A stretch of DNA of 64,000 nucleotides from Geothrix fermentans DSM 14018 (GTDB lineage: Bacteria > Acidobacteriota > Holophagae > Holophagales > Holophagaceae): NCBI RefSeq assembly GCF_000428885.1, contig NZ_KE386810.1, positions 394,979 to 458,978 on the forward strand, given 5' to 3'. This document shows positions 31,243 through 39,254 of the stretch, one piece after another (position 1 is the stretch's first letter; every line of letters starts with the position of its first letter). The position numbers and the translations under genes are program-made. The notes beneath the pieces were generated by a model. The model was not told where the DNA came from. It worked only from the letters and a program-made list of their open reading frames with translations, and did not search any database.

Positions 31243-32418
31243 TCACACCTGCTGGGTGAGCATCGCCAGGGACTTCTTGAGGCTCACGCGCATCCGCTCG
31301 AAGGCCCGGATCAGGAGGCCGATCTCGTCCTCCCGGTCCGTCTCCAGCTTCAGGTCCACGTTGCCCATGCTGATCTCCTTGGCCTGCCCGGCGAGCTGCA
31401 CCAGGGGGCCGAGGATCTCGACCCGGAGGTAGGCGAGGGCCAGGACGAAGCTGCCGGCGAAGACCAGCGCCGTGATGAGGACCAGCGTCCACATGGCCTG
31501 GCGCTCATTGCGCTTCATGCTGGTCACATCGTTCAGCGTCAGCACCACACCCACCTGCTTGCCGGAGGAGTCCTTCAGCGGGAAGGCCCCCTTCGCCAGG
31601 CTCGCGCCGCGCTGATCCATCGTTCCAAAGTATTCCGGCGCCGCCGTCTTCCGGAAATCCTCCTCGGACACGAGGGCCGCGGCGGTCCGGGCGTCGGAAA
31701 GGGTGGTGCTCACCATGACGAATTCCTTGAACTGGCCCCAGCTGTCCGTCTTCCCGGCGGCCTTCATGGTCTTCCGGTACTGGGCTTCATCCAGGTAGCG
31801 CTTGTCCACCATCACGGCCACATCCACGCTCGTCTCGCGCTTCACCAGCTGGTCGAAGTGGTCGATCTCCTCGCCGAACTCGAGGAACCCGACCAGATTG
31901 CCCGCATGGATGTACGGGGTCACCACCCGCAGGGCGAAGGCGGTCTTGCCCAGCTCGATCCCGCTGACGGTCTTTCCGGCGGCCCGCGCCTGGAGGAAGG
32001 TGTCCCGCTGGATCTGATCGCCGAAATTGCCGGGATCGTGGGCCCTCAGGAAGCAGGTGCCGTCCTTGTCGATGAAGTAGAGGTGGGTGATCCCGTAGCG
32101 GGACTTGTTCGTCTGGTAGATGTCCTTGACGGCATCCAGGAGCTTCTGGCGGTCCTGGTGCTCCGCGTAGACCTGCCGCACGGCCGCATTGGTGGAGAAG
32201 CTGTCCATGGCCGCGGAGAGCATCTTCGCGTCGCCCTGGAGGATGAGGTTGTAGGCGCCCTGGGACCGCTCCACCGCCTTCGTGGCGTTCAGCGCCAGAT
32301 CCTTCCGCGCCGAGGTGAGCAGCACCCCGGAGAAGACCGCCACCATCAGCAGCTCCAGGATGAGGATTCCGCCCAGCATCTTGAAACGGATGCTTCGCTT
32401 GAGAGCTCCAAAGTCCAT
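31243..32418 (-). CDS. Cache-HAMP membrane sensor without output domain
   Basis: A 391-residue membrane protein. Helix 1 is at about 14-36, a periplasmic ligand-binding double-Cache region at about 40-300 (YFIDKDGTCFLRAHDPGNFGD, PYIHAGNLVGFLEFGEEIDHF), helix 2 at about 308-332 and a HAMP domain at about 333-385 ending at a short helix (LKKSLAMLTQQV). No methyl-accepting, kinase, GGDEF or other output domain follows, and the frame ends cleanly, so it must signal through a partner. It lies 22 bp after the roadblock gene in the same transcription unit. Confidence 0.8.
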   Translation of the reverse strand: MDFGALKRSIRFKMLGGILILELLMVAVFSGVLLTSARKDLALNATKAVERSQGAYNLILQGDAKMLSAAMDSFSTNAAVRQVYAEHQDRQKLLDAVKDIYQTNKSRYGITHLYFIDKDGTCFLRAHDPGNFGDQIQRDTFLQARAAGKTVSGIELGKTAFALRVVTPYIHAGNLVGFLEFGEEIDHFDQLVKRETSVDVAVMVDKRYLDEAQYRKTMKAAGKTDSWGQFKEFVMVSTTLSDARTAAALVSEEDFRKTAAPEYFGTMDQRGASLAKGAFPLKDSSGKQVGVVLTLNDVTSMKRNERQAMWTLVLITALVFAGSFVLALAYLRVEILGPLVQLAGQAKEISMGNVDLKLETDREDEIGLLIRAFERMRVSLKKSLAMLTQQV

Positions 32419-32440
32419 GCATGACCTCCAGGGTTCGGTT

Positions 32441-33046
32441 TCAGCCGAGAATGGCGCGCGCTTCCTTCAGAAAAGCCTTCTGGTCGCCGGGATCGTCCAG
32501 TTCCTTGGCCAGGCGTGCCACGAAGTCCCAGAGATCCCCTGATTTGCCTCCGGCGGACCAGTCGGCCTGGGTTCTGGTGAAGAGGAGCTCGCCGATGGGC
32601 CCGATGCGGACCACGAAGGCCTCCTTCAGGGCGCTCAGCGCGGAGTATTTCGGGGGCGGGGGCGGTGCAGGCGGAGCGGCAGGAGCCGGGCGGACCGGCG
32701 CGGCCTCCGCCTTCTCGAGCCGGTGCGCCGCCTGGACCAGCGCCAGGTTCACCAGCTGCAGGTTGATCCCGCCGCCGCACAGGGCGAGGAGTGCCCCGCG
32801 CGAGAAGGCCCTCAGGACCAGGCGGCCATTCTGGTAGCGGAGATCCAGCCCCCCGCCCTCGCCCTGCAGGGCCTGCTGGACCATCACATCCTCCGCCAGG
32901 AGCCGCGCCATGTCCTGGAGGGTGTCCATGGGGTACTCGGCCGGGAAATCCGAGGCCAGGATCGCCCCCTCCGGACTGTAGGCCATGGCCCCGACGGCGC
33001 CGGGGATGCTGAGGATCTGGTGGAGGATCTCGCGCGCGTCCGTCAT
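32441..33046 (-). CDS. Roadblock/LC7-like domain protein
   Basis: A 201-residue protein. The first about 110 residues have the roadblock pattern (ILHQILSIPGAVGAMAYSPEGAILASDFP and LVLRAFSRGALLALCGGGINLQLVNLAL), a fold that in bacteria often regulates small GTPases such as MglA. A Pro/Ala-rich linker (about 115-132) leads to a helical C-terminal domain of unknown fold. Start overlaps the stop of the DUF4388 gene by 4 nt (ATGA). Confidence 0.75.
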   Translation of the reverse strand: MTDAREILHQILSIPGAVGAMAYSPEGAILASDFPAEYPMDTLQDMARLLAEDVMVQQALQGEGGGLDLRYQNGRLVLRAFSRGALLALCGGGINLQLVNLALVQAAHRLEKAEAAPVRPAPAAPPAPPPPPKYSALSALKEAFVVRIGPIGELLFTRTQADWSAGGKSGDLWDFVARLAKELDDPGDQKAFLKEARAILG

Positions 33047-33804
33047 CGCCCCGTCCTGCGGGTGCTCAGGGCCTGCCGGATTCCGTTCTCCACATCATCA
33101 TGGATGGCCCCCGCCGCCAGACTGACGGCGAGGCCCGTCTCCTTCGACCGGAACAGGAGCATCCGGTCCGGTCCGCCGTGGGTGGCGGCCACCTGCAGCT
33201 CACCCAGCCGGAAGGCCTCGGCGAGGGGCGCAGCCACCATGCCCGCCAGGTAGGCCCCCCGGGCCGCCAGCCCCTCGGCCTGAGCCCCGGAATGGCCCCG
33301 GGGCGCTCCGTTCCGGTCCATGAAGACCCCCAGCGCCACGCCGGGAACCCGTTCCACCGCCGCCAGGGGATCGGCGGGTTGGACGGGCGCCGGAGGGGCG
33401 GGCTCGGACTCCGCCGGACCGCGCCGGGTCTCGTCCAGCCACTGGTGGGCCGACAGGAGCAGGTGCTCGCGGCGCTTCTGGATGGACCGGCGCAGGCTCG
33501 TCACATTGGGCTGCAGCCGGAAGCTCCCCCCGGGCCAGCCCATGATGTGGTTGAAGGCCTCTTCGCCGCTGAGGGTGCCCACTTCGGCATGGACCACTTC
33601 CCCCTGCTGGAAGAAGACCTGGCCTTCCCGCTCCTGGTAGACCACGAGGATGGACCCCGAGAACTGGTTCTGCCCTTCCAGCTGGATCACGTCCGCCAGG
33701 GCGAGGTGGGAGATGGCCCCTTCGAAGCCGCCGGGGTCCGGATCCAGGGCCTCCGGCTGATGGCTCCGTGAGATGCCGAAAACGTCCTTCGCCGCCATCG
33801 CCAT
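33043..33804 (-). CDS. DUF4388 plus roadblock-like protein
   Basis: A 253-residue protein with an N-terminal DUF4388/PATAN domain (about 25-120: AISHLALADVIQLEGQNQFSGSILVV, GQVFFQQGEVVHAEVGTLSGEEAFNHI), a Pro/Ala linker and a C-terminal roadblock-like half (about 150-245: VPGVALGVFMDRNGAPRG, MLLFRSKETGLAVSL). DUF4388 domains occur in bacterial signalling proteins linked to motility and small GTPases. First gene of the three-gene unit; no GTPase gene is in the window. The 213 bp upstream (33805-34017) hold two short inverted repeats but no clear promoter. Confidence 0.75.
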   Translation of the reverse strand: MAMAAKDVFGISRSHQPEALDPDPGGFEGAISHLALADVIQLEGQNQFSGSILVVYQEREGQVFFQQGEVVHAEVGTLSGEEAFNHIMGWPGGSFRLQPNVTSLRRSIQKRREHLLLSAHQWLDETRRGPAESEPAPPAPVQPADPLAAVERVPGVALGVFMDRNGAPRGHSGAQAEGLAARGAYLAGMVAAPLAEAFRLGELQVAATHGGPDRMLLFRSKETGLAVSLAAGAIHDDVENGIRQALSTRRTGR

Positions 33805-34017
33805 GGGAACGCCTCGAAAGGAAGGTTTTGCCAGGAAGTTTTCGAGCAGGAGCCCACCCGGTGTTCGAATCTCCCCAGGAAAGGGCCACCAAATTGTCTA
33901 CCACAAGGTGGTGTATCGCCACCCCTCCAGGTCAACTGTGTCCGAAGTCACGGACCTGACCCTTCCGGCCATCCATGGAGGCGCACCGCGACCGGACGGA
34001 CACCCTACACTGGGCCC

Positions 34018-34665
34018 ATGTCCGACGCCCTCCTCCACGACCTCCTCGACGGCTGCCGCCGCCTCCATGCGGGGGGTCTGCTGGCCGCCTCGGACGGCAA
34101 CCTCTCCGTGCGCCTGCCCAACGGGCTCATCGCCATGACCCCCAGCGGCGTGCCCAAGGCCAAGGTGAAGCTCGGGGACTTGGCCCATCTCACGCTGGAG
34201 GGCGAAATCCTCTCGGGCCGGCCCAGCAGCGAGCGGGCCATGCACCTGGCCATCTACCGCGCCGTGCCGGAAGCGAAGGCCGTGGTTCACGCCCACCCGC
34301 CCACGGCCATCGCCTGGAGCCTGGCCCGGCCTGATCTGGAAGAACTACCCTCGGACGGCCTGCCCGAAGTGATTCTCGCCGCGGGCCGCATTCCCGTCGT
34401 GCCCATGGCCATCCCCGGCACCGAGGCCATGGGCACGAACCTCCTGCCTTTCCTGCCCGCCCACCGCCTCATGATCCTGGCCCGCCACGGCGGCCTCTGC
34501 TGGGGCGAGCACCTGGACGAGGCCGTGGGCGGCCTGGAGCGCCTGGAGCAGGTGGCCACCATCCTCTGGAAGGCCGAGGCCCTGGGCGGAGCCAAACCCC
34601 TGCCCGAATCCGACCTCGCCGACCTCCGGGCGCTTCGGGCCAAGCTCGGGCCGAGGATCATCTGA
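34018..34665 (+). CDS. Class II aldolase (FucA-like)
   Basis: A 215-residue zinc-dependent aldolase of the fuculose-phosphate aldolase/RhaD group. The catalytic Glu is E72 (PSSERAMH), zinc ligands are H91 and H93 (VVHAHPPTA) and H157 (LARHGGLCWG), and SDGNLSVR binds phosphate. It lies just before mtnA. MtnA forms methylthioribulose-1-phosphate, and class II aldolases paired with it cleave this to DHAP and methylthioacetaldehyde in the DHAP shunt. The family also holds MtnB dehydratase, but the SDGNLSVR...MTPSGVPK pattern is more like the aldolases. Confidence 0.8.
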   Translation: MSDALLHDLLDGCRRLHAGGLLAASDGNLSVRLPNGLIAMTPSGVPKAKVKLGDLAHLTLEGEILSGRPSSERAMHLAIYRAVPEAKAVVHAHPPTAIAWSLARPDLEELPSDGLPEVILAAGRIPVVPMAIPGTEAMGTNLLPFLPAHRLMILARHGGLCWGEHLDEAVGGLERLEQVATILWKAEALGGAKPLPESDLADLRALRAKLGPRII

Positions 34666-34822
34666 TGGAATCAATGAATGGGAACACTCGCTGAGAAAGG
34701 AGGAGACAGCGGAGGGTCGCTGGGCAGGATCTTCTGGTTCTTCTCCGGGATCTCCGCCTTCTCTGCCACCTCTGCGAGCGTCTTTCTTCCTTCTTACCAG
34801 CGTCTTTGAGCAGGAACTCTTG
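34666..34822. other. Non-coding gap between aldolase gene and mtnA
   Basis: Contains GGAGGAGACAGCGGAGG and CTCCGCCTTCTCTGCCACC-type units in opposite directions, again with a spacing near 9-10 nt, able to form an imperfect hairpin. No terminator with a T-tract is seen, so the two genes may still share a transcript. Confidence 0.4.
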
Positions 34823-35818
34823 ATGAACCCCTTCGAATCCCTTGGCCTGAAACACGATGGACGCACGCTCTGGGTGCTGGACCAGACACAGCTGCCGGAT
34901 GCGGAGGTGTGGCTGGACGGCAGCGAGCCCGAGGCCATGGTCGCCCTCATCAAGCGCCTGGCCGTACGGGGCGCGCCGCTCATCGGCGTGGCGGCGGCGG
35001 CGAGTCTGGCAACCTTCGCCCGCCGGGGCGCCTCCGCTTCCGAATACGCCGCCGCCTGCGCGGCCCTGCGGGCGGCGCGGCCCACGGCCGTGAACCTCAT
35101 GTGGGCCATGGACCGCATGAAGGACACCACCAACCCCGTGGCCGAGGCCCAGACCATCTTCGAGGAGGATGTGCGCCTCTGCGAGGGCATGGCTGAGCAC
35201 GGCGCGGCGCTGATCCAGGACGGCGAGGGGATCCTCACCCACTGCAACACCGGCGGCCTGGCCACAGCGGGCATCGGCACCGCTCTGGGCGTCATCCGTC
35301 GCGCCCATGAGCAGGGCAAGCGCATCCACGTCTACGCCGACGAGACGCGGCCCCTGCTCCAGGGTGGCCGCCTCACGGCCTGGGAGCTGCGGAAGCTGGG
35401 CATCCCCTCCACGCTGATCACCGACAGCATGGCCGCCCTGCTCATGCGAGACGGCAAAGTTCAGCGCGTCCTGGTGGGCTCGGATCGGGTGGCCGCCAAC
35501 GGCGACTTCGCCAACAAGGTGGGCACCTACGGCGTGGCTGTGCAGGCGCGGCACCACGGCGTGCCCTTCCACCCCGTGGCCCCCTTCTCCACCGTGGACC
35601 TGGCCTGCCCGGACGGCGCAGCCATCCCCATCGAGCTGCGGGGCGAGGCGGAGGTGCGCGGTTACGGAGCCTGGCGATGGGCCCCGGCGGACATGCCCGC
35701 CTGGAACCCCAGCTTCGACGTGACCCCCGTGGCCCTCGTCACCAGCCTGGTGCTGGACCGGGGCGTCTACACCTCGGACCAGCTCCGGTCCGGGATCCTC
35801 GCGAAGGTCTGCGGGTAG
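34823..35818 (+). CDS. mtnA: Methylthioribose-1-phosphate isomerase
   Basis: Isomerises S-methyl-5-thioribose-1-phosphate to the ribulose form in salvage of methylthioadenosine or 5-deoxyadenosine. The 331-residue protein has RGAPLIGVAAAASLA (substrate binding), THCNTGGLATAGIGTALGV with the catalytic Cys, YADETRPLLQG, the catalytic Asp in LVGSDRVAANGDFANKVGTY and the conserved PFHPVAPFSTVDL. ATG at 34823 has AGGA 7 nt upstream. The neighbouring FucA-like aldolase supports salvage by the DHAP shunt rather than full methionine regeneration. Confidence 0.95.
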   Translation: MNPFESLGLKHDGRTLWVLDQTQLPDAEVWLDGSEPEAMVALIKRLAVRGAPLIGVAAAASLATFARRGASASEYAAACAALRAARPTAVNLMWAMDRMKDTTNPVAEAQTIFEEDVRLCEGMAEHGAALIQDGEGILTHCNTGGLATAGIGTALGVIRRAHEQGKRIHVYADETRPLLQGGRLTAWELRKLGIPSTLITDSMAALLMRDGKVQRVLVGSDRVAANGDFANKVGTYGVAVQARHHGVPFHPVAPFSTVDLACPDGAAIPIELRGEAEVRGYGAWRWAPADMPAWNPSFDVTPVALVTSLVLDRGVYTSDQLRSGILAKVCG

Positions 35819-35830
35819 GGGACCGTAGGT

Positions 35831-36208
35831 TCAGTGCCCGCGCCCGCTCAGCGCCTGCAGCCCCACGCCGATGACGATGACGAACAGGGCCACCCAGCGC
35901 ATGGGTGTCATGGCCTCGCCCAGGAAGGCGCGGGCCATGAGCGCATTGGCCACGAAGCCCAGGGCCAGGAAGGGGTAGGCGTAGTTCACCTGCACCATGG
36001 AGAGCGCGCCCAGCCACACGACGACGCTCACCGCGTAGCAGGCGAGGCCCGCCAGCACCCAGGGCTCGAGCATCAGCCGGAAGAGCGGGCCCACGGCCAC
36101 CTGCATGCCGCCCGCGGCCTGGAGGCCCTTCTTGAGGCAGATCTGGGCCGCGGCGTTGAGCAGCACGCCCAGCACGATGAGGGGGATGGCCTTCACATTG
36201 GGGCTCAC
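35831..36208 (-). CDS. EamA/SMR-type small transporter (ArnE-like)
   Basis: A 125-residue protein with four membrane helices. Motifs LNAAAQICLKKG, VQVNYAYPFLALGFV and a final VALFVIVIGVGLQA match the small multidrug-resistance/ArnE group; ArnE-ArnF flip undecaprenyl-phosphate-aminoarabinose across the inner membrane. The start is GTG at 36208, supported by GGAGG 5 nt upstream and by a GTGA overlap with the stop of the GT9 gene. Genes for GT9 and GT39 in the same operon favour a lipid-linked sugar flippase role, but a drug or metabolite exporter is possible. Confidence 0.75.
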   Translation of the reverse strand: MSPNVKAIPLIVLGVLLNAAAQICLKKGLQAAGGMQVAVGPLFRLMLEPWVLAGLACYAVSVVVWLGALSMVQVNYAYPFLALGFVANALMARAFLGEAMTPMRWVALFVIVIGVGLQALSGRGH

Positions 36209-37224
36209 GGAACCTCCGGGACCGGCGTGGCGAGGTGGGCCTCGAGGGCCGCCCAGATGGCCTCGGGGGACACCTGGGTCATGCAGGGATGATCGGGCAG
36301 CGGGCAGTGCCAATGCTGGCACTCCAGACAGGCGAGGCCCTCCTTGCGGAGCACCGTCACCACCTGGCCCCGGGGCGCGGTGTGGCGCGGGATGGTGGGA
36401 CCGAAGACCGCCACCACGGGGACGCCGCAGGCCGCCGCCAGATGGGCGAGGCCGGAATCGTTGGCCAGCACCGCCCGGGCGCCCGCCAGCCAGGCGGCAC
36501 TCTGGGACCAGGGAAGCCGGGCCGTGAGGTCCAGCACCTCGGGCACCTGTTCCTTCAGGCGGCCAGCCCAGATCACATCGTCGCCGGGTCCGCCCAGGAC
36601 CACGATGCGGAAGCCAGCAGCCAGGGCGCGCCGGGCCTGGTCCACCAGCAGGTCCAGGCCCAGCCGCTTGGCGCCCGCCGCCGCACCGATGGCGAAGGCC
36701 AGGTAGGGCTGGCCATCAAGGCCCTGGTCGCGGCGAGCCGCCGCCACGGCCTCGACGCTCGCCGCCCGGGGGCGGAAGGGCATGAAGGCGGGGGGTCCCA
36801 GCTCCGGATAGCCCTGGCGCACGATGTCCCGGTAGCGGTCCAGGGAATGGTCGTCCCGACCCCAGTACTTCAAGCTGGCCGTCAGCAGCAGGGAGCCGCC
36901 CCCGTCCCCGCAGCCCACCCGGCGGGGCACCCGGGCCAGGAAGGCCGCGGCGGGGGCGCGGAGGCTCTTGGAGAGGGCCAGCAGCGAGGCGGGCCGATGG
37001 GTTCGCAGCAGCCGTGCCGCCTCCAACAGGCCCATCTTCTTCGGCGGATCGGCCACCGCCCCGACGTAGCCCTCCGCCCCGTCGAAGAGTTCCACCGTGG
37101 CCGCCGGACCCCAGGCTACCAGGGGCAACCCCGCGGCGATCAGCGGCGCCGCGGCCTGGTGCATCATCACCGCGTCGCCCACGAAGCGCGGCATGCGGAT
37201 CCAGTGGGCGCCCGCGGGGATCAT
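36205..37224 (-). CDS. GT9 (heptosyltransferase-like) glycosyltransferase
   Basis: A 339-residue GT-B enzyme. The N-terminal half starts with WIRMPRFVGDAVMM, and the C-terminal half has FAIGAAAGAKRL, VVLGGPGDD and NDSGLAHLAAACGVPVVAVFGPT, the nucleotide-sugar binding pattern of LPS heptosyltransferases (GT9). Near the end is a Cys-rich PCLECQHWHCP-type region (LACLECQHWHCPLPDHPCM), seen in many heptosyltransferases. It overlaps the GT39 stop (ATGA) and the EamA start. Likely transfers heptose or a related sugar to the LPS core. Confidence 0.88.
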   Translation of the reverse strand: MIPAGAHWIRMPRFVGDAVMMHQAAAPLIAAGLPLVAWGPAATVELFDGAEGYVGAVADPPKKMGLLEAARLLRTHRPASLLALSKSLRAPAAAFLARVPRRVGCGDGGGSLLLTASLKYWGRDDHSLDRYRDIVRQGYPELGPPAFMPFRPRAASVEAVAAARRDQGLDGQPYLAFAIGAAAGAKRLGLDLLVDQARRALAAGFRIVVLGGPGDDVIWAGRLKEQVPEVLDLTARLPWSQSAAWLAGARAVLANDSGLAHLAAACGVPVVAVFGPTIPRHTAPRGQVVTVLRKEGLACLECQHWHCPLPDHPCMTQVSPEAIWAALEAHLATPVPEVP

Positions 37225-38906
37225 GGCTTCTTCTTCAGCAGGAGGATCTCCCCGCCGCCCGTGGGCACGGCCAGCAGCACCTCGAAGCGGGCGCGCAGGG
37301 CCGGGCTCATGCCCCAGGCGTCCTGCTCCCACTCGCCCCGCTGGGCCACCAGGCGGGCCTCCGGACCCAGGCGCTCCAGCGCTTCGGCCGTGCGCAGCTC
37401 GGGCATGAGGTGGTCCGTGTAGACCATGACGCCGCTTCGGATGGTCTGCCAGTAGAAGACCTGGCGCCCGGCGATCATCGGCTGGACAGCGGTTGTCCAC
37501 CGGCGGTAGCTCTTCTGCGGATCCAGCAGCCGGAAGCCCCAGGTGCTGCCCACGAGGTAGAGCAGGCCCAGGGAGAGGGCTGCGGCCGGAACGAGGCTCC
37601 CTGCCCAGTTCCGCCAGGCCAGGAAGGCCACGGCGCCCGTGCCTGCGGCCATCACCAGGGCCAGGAGACGCACGGGGCCCAGAAAGGGGGCCAGCTGCGC
37701 CTGCGTTTTCACGCCGCCCACCCCCAGGGCCGCTGCCGCGAGGACCAGGGCCGGCAGGGCCAGACCCGCCGCCAGCAGGAGGCCCAGCCGCCGTATGCGG
37801 ACGCCTTCCAGCCGGCGGAAGAGATCCCCCAGCAGGAGGGCCAGGAAGGGATAGCTCATGAGCAGATACTTGCCCTGCTTGCTCTGCACGGCGCTGAGGA
37901 AGGCGAAGGGCACCAGGAAGGCCACGAGCAGGAAGCGCTTCGCCGGGTCGCCCAGGCTCCGCTCCCGGCGCAGGTGCAGGGCCAGGGCCGGCAGCAGCAG
38001 CACCCAGGGGAAGAAGTCGCCCAGGATGTACTCGAAGTACTTCCACCAGGGGTGGATGTGGTCCCAGGCCTTCGTGGCCCGCTCGAAGTTCTGGAAGATG
38101 ATCAGCTCGTAGGCGTAGTGGGCGCCCCCCCTCAGGCCCGCGGCCACGTACCAGGGCGCCACCAGCACCAGGGTGATGACGAGGCCGGCGACGATGCCCG
38201 AGCGACGCAGCACGGCGAGGTCCCGCTGCCAGGCCAGGAAAGCCGCCAGCACCAGCACGGACAGCACCGGGGCCAGGGGGCCCTTGGCGAGGAAGGCGAG
38301 GGCCAGCCAGACATAGGCCTTCAGGAACCAGCGCCGGTGCTCGTCCGGCACAGCCTCGCCGCCCTGGCGGCGCAGCAGGAGGTAGCCCCCCAGCCAGGCG
38401 AGCCAGCTCCAGGCCAGCAGCGCCGAGAAGAGCAGGTCGATCTGGATGAACTGGCTCTGCCAGAACCAGAGGGGCGTGGTGGCCAGGATCAGGGAGGCCG
38501 GCTCGGCGGCGCCCGGCTCCAGGAAGCGCACGGCCCAGCGGCGGAAGGCCGAGAGGAAGGCCACGCCCGCGATCACCGAGGGCAGACGCAGGGCCCAGGC
38601 CGCCACGCCCTGAGTGAAGCCGAGGCCGCCCGTCAGCGCATCCAGCAGCACTGAAGAGGCCTTCATGACCCAGTAGTAGAGGATGGGCTTCTCGCTGTAG
38701 GGCGCGCCGTTGAGGTAGGGCAGCAGCCAATCGCCGCGGAGGCGCATCTCCTTCACGCACTCGGCGAAGTCCGGCTCGTCCGGGGCCCAGAGGTCGCGCA
38801 TGGGCAGCACCGCCAGGAGCAGGACGGCGAAGAGCAGCTCGGGTGCGTGGGCGCGCAGCCAGGCTGGGAGGCGGCCCGAGGGCGAGGCGTGGGTCTGTCC
38901 GTCCAT
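37221..38906 (-). CDS. GT39/ArnT-family membrane glycosyltransferase
   Basis: An integral membrane transferase of about 561 residues with 11-13 predicted helices. The catalytic outer-loop motif is WAPDEPDFAE, followed by GDWLLPYLNGAPYSEKPILYYW, as in ArnT/PMT-type enzymes that use polyprenyl-phosphate sugars as donors. It heads the GT39-GT9-EamA operon. Start ATG 38906 follows GGAGGG very closely; ATG 38924 is an alternative. The acceptor (lipid A, LPS core or protein) cannot be decided from sequence. Confidence 0.85.
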   Translation of the reverse strand: MDGQTHASPSGRLPAWLRAHAPELLFAVLLLAVLPMRDLWAPDEPDFAECVKEMRLRGDWLLPYLNGAPYSEKPILYYWVMKASSVLLDALTGGLGFTQGVAAWALRLPSVIAGVAFLSAFRRWAVRFLEPGAAEPASLILATTPLWFWQSQFIQIDLLFSALLAWSWLAWLGGYLLLRRQGGEAVPDEHRRWFLKAYVWLALAFLAKGPLAPVLSVLVLAAFLAWQRDLAVLRRSGIVAGLVITLVLVAPWYVAAGLRGGAHYAYELIIFQNFERATKAWDHIHPWWKYFEYILGDFFPWVLLLPALALHLRRERSLGDPAKRFLLVAFLVPFAFLSAVQSKQGKYLLMSYPFLALLLGDLFRRLEGVRIRRLGLLLAAGLALPALVLAAAALGVGGVKTQAQLAPFLGPVRLLALVMAAGTGAVAFLAWRNWAGSLVPAAALSLGLLYLVGSTWGFRLLDPQKSYRRWTTAVQPMIAGRQVFYWQTIRSGVMVYTDHLMPELRTAEALERLGPEARLVAQRGEWEQDAWGMSPALRARFEVLLAVPTGGGEILLLKKKP

Positions 38907-38959
38907 CCCTCCATCTTCGCCCATCAGGCGGGGATCCCCAAAGGCCCTACAATGGAGTC

Positions 38960-39235
38960 ATGACGCCCGCCCTCCTCAGCCTCCTGCTCCTGGCCGGCCC
39001 CATGCCGGCGGACGGCGTGAAGGAGGACATCAAGCAGGCGGCCCGGCAGATCGGCCAGGGCTTCAAGAAGGGTGGCAAAGCCGTGGGCCACGCCGCCAAG
39101 GAAGGCGGGAAGGCTGTGGGCCGCGGCGCCAAGGAGGGGGGGAAGGCCGTGGGTCGCGGCGCCAAGACCGCCGGCAAGGGCGTGGCCAAGGGCGCCAAGG
39201 AAGCTGGCCGAGGAATCAAAGAGGCCGTGAAGTAG
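38960..39235 (+). CDS. Small secreted Lys/Gly/Ala-rich hendecad-repeat protein
   Basis: A 91-residue protein. Residues 1 to about 18 form a signal-like hydrophobic segment (MTPALLSLLLLAGPMPADG). Residues about 30-91 are tandem 11-residue units of the form KxGGKAVGRGAK (KGGKAVGHAAKE, GGKAVGRGAKE, GGKAVGRGAKT, AGKGVAKGAKE). The protein is strongly basic and would form an amphipathic helix resembling LEA or histone-tail-like proteins. GGAG lies 2 nt before the ATG. The gene stands alone on the plus strand between two minus-strand GT39 genes. No family recognised. Confidence 0.65.
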   Translation: MTPALLSLLLLAGPMPADGVKEDIKQAARQIGQGFKKGGKAVGHAAKEGGKAVGRGAKEGGKAVGRGAKTAGKGVAKGAKEAGRGIKEAVK

Positions 39236-39254
39236 GGCCTGGACTCCAGACTGA

